Shown one piece after another: positions 58,694 to 64,000 of a stretch of 64,000 nt of DNA. A model generated the notes under the pieces. The model was given only the letters and a program-made list of their open reading frames with translations, ran no database searches and had not been told where the DNA came from. The DNA is from Apoda limacodes (taxonomy: Eukaryota > Arthropoda > Insecta > Lepidoptera > Limacodidae). Numbering within the stretch: position 1 is the stretch's first letter; the number at the start of each line of letters is the position of its first letter. A program made the position numbers and the translations under genes. Where the stretch lies: the NCBI GenBank assembly GCA_946406115.1, contig OX291553.1, positions 12,839,001 through 12,903,000 on the forward strand, written 5' to 3'.

Positions 58694-59578
58694 CGTAATT
58701 AAACGCATCGATCACCTGCCATTTCATACATAACAATTATGGATAAAAGTAAACACTCTCAGTCGCGTGGAGCGCATAGATTTTTTAACTTCAAATACGA
58801 AAAATAAGCGGCCAAGTGCGGGTCGTAAACGTAAGTAAACTAAGGGTTTCGTAAGATGAAAATGATTGAAAATATTGAATAACTGATAACTTTTTAAATC
58901 GAATTGGTTTAAAATATTTCTTATTGGAAGTTAATATTATTATTATTGTTTTAATTTTAATTTTTATAAAGCTCTATAGTATATTTTTCCAGATTTTTAG
59001 ATCACGCGGTTTAAAAATTAGGCTTTTTTAGAGGTGAGTAGGTGCGACTGCAATGTTAAGGCGGTGATAACGAGTCATATTATAAAGTTTGGGGCTAAAA
59101 AATGACATCTGCCAAGTTGCATCGCACAATTATTAAAATCAACAACAAGAAATGGGCTTTCAGTTTAGCAAACGTGTTAGGGACTTTTTTTTGTATCACT
59201 AAGATGGCAGACAAGCATTGAGTTGTTTCACCGGCATTTCGCAAGTGAGCCACAGCAAAGTATGGCCGGATTTAGCTAGTTTTATATAATGGAGCAGTAA
59301 TTTGGTCATTATTTAAGCTATAAAAACGTGTCTAAGCTAGCTAATAAGTATTAGGACATCTTTATTACAACCTCTAGTAAACAAAATATATTAATAATAA
59401 AACGCAATAAAGTCTAAGATGACGTACATTTATGAATGTCAACGTTTGGGCTAATATTCTTAAGTGATGTGTACTTATATTTTATACATACTTGATATAT
59501 TAGTTACAAACATATATAAAGGAGTTTTTGAAATATTTTATTTTTTGATAAAAGGTTAATTATAAGGCAGCTACTAGC
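58694..59578. other. no gene recognised
   Basis: A minus-orientation end of the 'gggttccgta' family ('gcggccaagtgcgggtcg') is at 58,809. The rest is AT-rich. Confidence 0.5.
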
Positions 59579-59984
59579 TAAGTGCGAGTCGGACTAGTGC
59601 ACCGCGAGTTCCGCACCACCACAATATGCACGAGCCCGATTCCCACTTGGCAATTTTTAAATATTTTTTGTTTTACTATAAAACTGTCACTGTTATCACT
59701 TTAAGTTTGAAGTTTGTATGTATTACCGGTTTTAAGTTGGAACATAAACAACAAAAACATTTTTCTTGTATGGGGACCCCTAAACTTTTACTTTTTTATA
59801 TGTTGAAATATTGGTAGGAACTCCGCCATAATAAAACATATTCCGTGATAATTCCTGGCTTCTGGGTACTTCAGTCTAAAGAGCCATTGAAGCGGACGAA
59901 CAGACAGACAAATAGACAGCGAATGACAACAAAGTAGTAAATAACAGGGTTTCGTTGGCACCCTTTGGGTACGGACTCTAAAAA
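59579..59984 (-). repeat. 'gggttccgta' family copy, diverged
   Basis: The plus strand begins 'aagtgcgagtcggac' and ends 'ttggcaccctttgggtacgg', both reverse complements of the family ends. The body is strongly diverged. Confidence 0.65.
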
Positions 59985-60026
59985 TTAGTCAATTTGACAC
60001 GGAAAATACAATTATTACCGTAATAA

Positions 60027-60058
60027 ACACAGTTTATACAACAATGTATAAACTGTGT
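60027..60058. repeat. perfect hairpin, 14 bp arms, 4 bp loop
   Basis: 'acacagtttataca', loop 'acaa', then its exact inverse. Non-coding, with 'cctgtcctgta' and 'tacagg' next to it. Confidence 0.9.
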
Positions 60059-60757
60059 CCTGTCCTGTATTGCCCTATACAGGAAAATACAAAAGGCGTT
60101 CATTTTTAGTATAACGATTATTACCGTGACATGAGAAGTACTTACCGTACCGTTACACGTAGTTCTATTATTTTAGAGATGGTTTTCGAGTAAAATGAGA
60201 AAGCAAATTGATTCAGTAATAAGCAAAATTGTGAAATAGACGCTTTGCTTGCTTAGCTATTTCCGTGTTCTCACAGACGGTTAATTCCATGCTGATATAG
60301 AATTCCTTCTTACGATTAACAATGTTTGCCTTATTTTACCTAAAGCATTGTGTAGATTAACGACTATGCCTTGAAAAATGTGTCGTTTAAGAATAAAATT
60401 AACGTTAAAGGCTACTAATATGAAATTTTAATCCTATAATGCATTTTGTATTTTCACACCTTTTTGACTTTGTCAGTTCAGAATAGTAGGTTGGATTTAC
60501 ATGGGAGGAAAGTTATATTTGTATGGCCAGGACGGAATTTAAATCCTGAGCGCAGCGACAGCGTACAACGAGCTGTACGCCGCCCGAGCTAAAGATATTT
60601 TTCATCTCACTGGTTCGGAAAGGCTCACTTTATCGTTTAAAATTTTATTAAATCTTCGTGGAACCTACTTTATCCGCTTGCACGCAAAATGTTTCTTTAT
60701 TTTTAAATTCAATAAAAACAAACATAATGAAACCGTCCGAAATGTGGTTCGTTTTTG

Positions 60758-61105
60758 TTTTGCAACACCAGGGGCATCACTCGCGCGTTGCCGACCCTTC
60801 AAAAATCCAATAACTTCTTTCTTGAAGAACCCCATACTGTAGTCCTTAAAGAAAACCTTGGCAGGGAGCTCATTCCACAAATTAAGCGTTCGCGGGAGAA
60901 AGTTTCTCTGAAACCGCACTGTACGCGACCATTAAGGTTCTAAAGGGTGAGAATGAATTACCTGCCGATGGCGAGCGCTGCGATGGTAGAAAGTAGCCGT
61001 GGGCATCATTTCGAACAATTCCTCAGAACACATCCCATTGTACAAGCGGTAGAACATACACAGGGAGGCAAAATCTCTTCTCAGACTTAAGGGTTCGATA
61101 CGGCA
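60758..61105 (-). mobile_element. LINE 3'-coding fragment, inverted relative to the next copy
   Basis: The minus strand encodes the RT C-terminal region (MRFQRNFLPRTLNLWNELPA and GFLKGRQRASDAPGVA), closely matching the 43.4 kb LINE. It is truncated at both ends and lacks the usual 3' tail motif. Confidence 0.8.
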
Positions 61106-61574
61106 ATATGATCCTTACTACTTTATACATTAGTGATCCATTAATAACACTTTAGTTTAATTTTTGATACTATTGCATTAAAGATAATGTTTTATGTTAT
61201 TTAATAGATAATTTATTTTAGTTTGTCTAATTATTAAATACAACAAGAATGAATAAGTTTTGAGTATAATTTTTGTTTAAGAATTTTAACATTGGACATG
61301 CAAATTTATTTGGAATGCACCTTTTAAAAAAAAGCAACTTGCATAACAAATAACTATTGTGGCCGAGGGATACACCCTAATTTAAATTGTTCAAAAAAAA
61401 CATAATAATTTATAATGACATATGACCAGCATAACAGTTTCCAAAAAAGATTTTGCTTCTTTTGCAGTTTTTTATACTCATATTCGAGAAAATTGTGTTT
61501 AATAACTTTAACCATACTACAGTTTTTGCAAAAACCTAATTTAAATAAAAAAATTGACTTTCTTGTTCTGAGGA

Positions 61575-61885
61575 ATTCACACAGTACTCACGCCTTAGAA
61601 TCTAAGTGGTTACGCACAGTGCGGTTTTAGAGAAACTTCCGAATCTAAGACTAAACTCTTCCCCCCACGCACGCTTAAGTTATCGATTAAGCTTCACGTC
61701 AAGTTATCCCTTGGGACTACAGGATGGCGTTCTTCAAGAAATAAGTGATTTGATTTTTAAAAAATCGGCAACGGGCTAGTAATTTCCCTGATGTTGCAAC
61801 CGTCCATAGGATACGGTGACCGCTCACCGCATGAGGCGGACCGTAAGCTTGATTGCCTCCTACCTCAGTGATACAAAAAATATGT
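61575..61885 (+). mobile_element. LINE 3'-end fragment, strongly decayed
   Basis: 'ttagaatctaagtggttacg' and 'gtgcggttttagagaaactt' parallel the LINE C-terminal codons. The 3' motif 'gtgaccgctcaccgc' and a short A-run follow. An insertion splits the coding part near 61,640-61,670. Confidence 0.7.
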
Positions 61886-62394
61886 TTTAATAGTTAAATA
61901 TTTCAAACTACAGAAAGCATATTATTTTTTTTTTTAATTCTATTGCAATGTTAAATTATTTATTTCATTACTGATTACTAAACAGTTATTTGTATTTTTA
62001 GAAATAAAATAAATATCGACATAAACCGAAAAATAACTAAAGGCAAATAGAAGATTCTATCTGGATTATTTTCTAAATTTTAAGGCTGTCTATCTATATC
62101 TATTAATTAGAAAGACGGATTGTAAGTGCTCATTTTTTGGTCTTCCATATCTTGTAAACTATTTCAATTGGGCATTTGAAATTGGACATGCCATTGGTAA
62201 CCTTAACCTCCATTTATAAATTCAGTTTAGTAGCTAGAACCTGGGTGGTTGCGTAAATCAGTGGCGTGCACTCTATATAAGCAGAAAGCAGACAGGCACT
62301 GTCTACCCTCTACCCTGTAGAATTAATCGAATTTCATATATGTTTTTTTTTCAGCCCTGCTTATAAATTTGTGTGGCTAATAATAATAAATAAA

Positions 62395-62655
62395 TATTTT
62401 TTTTCGGACATTACACACAGCGCCGTCTAGCCCCAAAGTAAGCAAGGCTTGTGTTATGGGTACCAGACAACGGATATAAATACATATATATAATTTTTTT
62501 TCTCTAAATACATACACATCATACATAAGTACACCCAGACTCAAGACAAACCCAAATGTTTATTACATAAATGTTTGTCCAGTGCGGGAATCGAACCCAC
62601 ACCCTCTGCACACGGTAGTCCATCACACTACCAACTAGGCTGCGAGGGAGTCAAA
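62395..62655 (-). repeat. tRNA-derived SINE, full length
   Basis: Same family as 51,575-51,850: B box 'gggttcgattcccgcac' and 3' end 'gacggcgctgtgtgtaatgt' on the minus strand, ending in an (ATTT)n tail. Confidence 0.8.
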
Positions 62656-63659
62656 ATAATACGTGTACTCTGTGTTAACAAATGTCAGTGTGCAACTTTT
62701 ATTTTATTTAAGATTTCTATATTAATTTAAACAACACATACTCAAATACGAACACATTAAAGCATAATTAATGAAGCAAAAAAAAAAATGGCCTTTTTCC
62801 ATACATGATCGGGCTACGTTAATCTTAGTAGTGCATATCACATTTGGACAGGAAATTTTATATGTAAATATTTTGACACACATTTTTCAATACTATGTAT
62901 TTTCACTTAATTAAATGATCATTAGCACCCCGGAAAAATACTTATTGGTCAAATTATTTTAAGTAAATATTAACTGGTAATTTTATGTATTTATAAAGTT
63001 ATTTCTTTATGCAGTCAAAATATTTTCCCTAAGAGACTTATTAAAAAAAATATAAATTACGGGTACTTTAATATGACACTAATGTTATTCCAAGACTAGA
63101 TTATTATAGTTTGCTAGTCTAGAATGTCCGTTGGTCTTTTATACATAAACATGTAATACAATACTTACAATTACAATATAAGAATTTTATTGCAATTTTT
63201 TTTTTATGTGTATTAAAAAAGATTTTTCTAAACCGTACAATACGATTTTCAGTATTGTAAGCGACTTTCTCCCATAACGATGGCAAGTATATTGGTACTC
63301 TCTTTTTACAATGTTATCAATTTCTTGTAAATTTTTGTAACAAACCAACAATGTGGAAAAAATACATTGGATAGCAAATTGCATGAGTCTCTGTATTTGA
63401 TTGTATACTTTGTTTTTATTATTTTAGGACTGCTTTCATAATGACTTGATACAAATTATAAACAAGTTCTTACAACACTAATATTTATTATTATCAACAT
63501 TAAAATAACCATCATTTTATATTTACACTATTATTGGAAGGACATACATTTTTTTTATTTTAATTGTATTTCATTAAGTACGTATATTGTACTTAAGATT
63601 TCCTTACGTCAATAATATGAAGTGCTTCAAAATTGCAAATTTCAAATTAAAACGGTTTA
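62656..63659. other. no gene recognised
   Basis: AT-rich DNA. No repeat or coding signal recognised. Confidence 0.6.
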
Positions 63660-64000
63660 AATATTTGAATGAGTAAGAAACGAAATAGCAGAGTGGCACG
63701 CTTACAGTAGGGGCATGTTCGCGCATATCACGCGTAACACGTATATAGGTGTTATTTTTATCGCTAAGGAGAGAGGTAGGGCACTGCAAGTACTCGCTCG
63801 AATAAGCCACCACGAACAACTGAAGCAGGGCATAGCGAGTACTTGCTCGAATGAGAGCTTACAGAAAACCGCGGCCATAATATCACTAACAGTGAGTAGT
63901 GTTGTGTTCCTGGCGGTGAGTAAGGTTGCCAGAGCTCTTTGAGGATTCTCTGCGCGGACAGCGGAGGACCGGCGGTGCTTGTTGCTGTCATGCTCGGCGT
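63660..64000. repeat. transposon-derived sequence at window end
   Basis: 'gtgttgtgttcctggcggtg' and 'agtaaggttgccagagctc' are, as I recall, part of a lepidopteran repeat related to the LINE/SINE tails here. The stretch also has near-duplicate 'gtactcgctcgaat' and 'gtacttgctcgaat'. Overlapping ORFs on both strands look accidental. It runs off the window. Confidence 0.5.

Noticed and set aside
63715..63991. GC-rich ORFs on both strands at the window end, considered as a first exon of the receptor gene
   Set aside because: No signal peptide, no receptor similarity and no suitable splice donor on the minus strand. The sequence matches a dispersed lepidopteran repeat as I recall it.

Overview
The window looks like lepidopteran (moth or butterfly) nuclear DNA. 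It is AT-rich and intron-rich, and it carries interspersed repeats that I recognise as typical of Lepidoptera: the 'gggttccgta...cacttggccggttt' family, the 'actagcttttgcc...ttataatattagta' family, tRNA-derived SINEs with A and B boxes, and a LINE whose 3' end reads 'gcttaccatcaggcgg...tggtataaaa'. Nothing prokaryotic is present.

The one clear host gene is a nicotinic acetylcholine receptor (nAChR) alpha subunit on the minus strand. Its exons run from 51,319 down to 27,666. I place ten coding exons. Nine are used in any one transcript, because two tandem exons of identical size (49,361-49,541 and 49,128-49,308, 181 bp each) encode alternative versions of the same Cys-loop segment. All splice phases are compatible, and the usable exons encode about 511 residues. 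These cover most of the ligand-binding domain, the vicinal-cysteine loop C of an alpha subunit, TM1-TM3, a Cys/Pro-rich cytoplasmic loop and TM4. The duplicated exon 4 points to the insect alpha4 subunit. The exons for the signal peptide and the first ~70 residues were not found and probably lie beyond 64,000.

Region by region: 1-27,180 is downstream of the receptor gene and holds transposon relics and AT-rich DNA. They include a LINE ORF of 621 codons at 14,859-16,724 nested in an inverted pair of another repeat. 27,181-51,319 is the receptor gene. Its introns hold several foldback elements (35,515-35,866, 36,251-36,354, 38,219-39,662 and 40,800-41,031), a LINE fragment (43,408-44,636), a perfect 3 x 43 bp tandem repeat and a (GT)n tract. 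51,320-64,000 is probably the long 5' intron and holds a decayed LINE (about 55,024-57,165), SINEs and further repeats.

Two plus-strand coding-like stretches lie inside the receptor introns. One, at 34,697-34,822, has an ATG, 42 open codons and a strong splice donor, and may be the first exon of a nested antisense gene. The other, at 44,670-44,892, has no methionine and may be a tyrosine-recombinase (Crypton-like) relic. These two and the alternative-exon cassette are the points most worth checking. All family names come from recognition of the sequence; no search was run.
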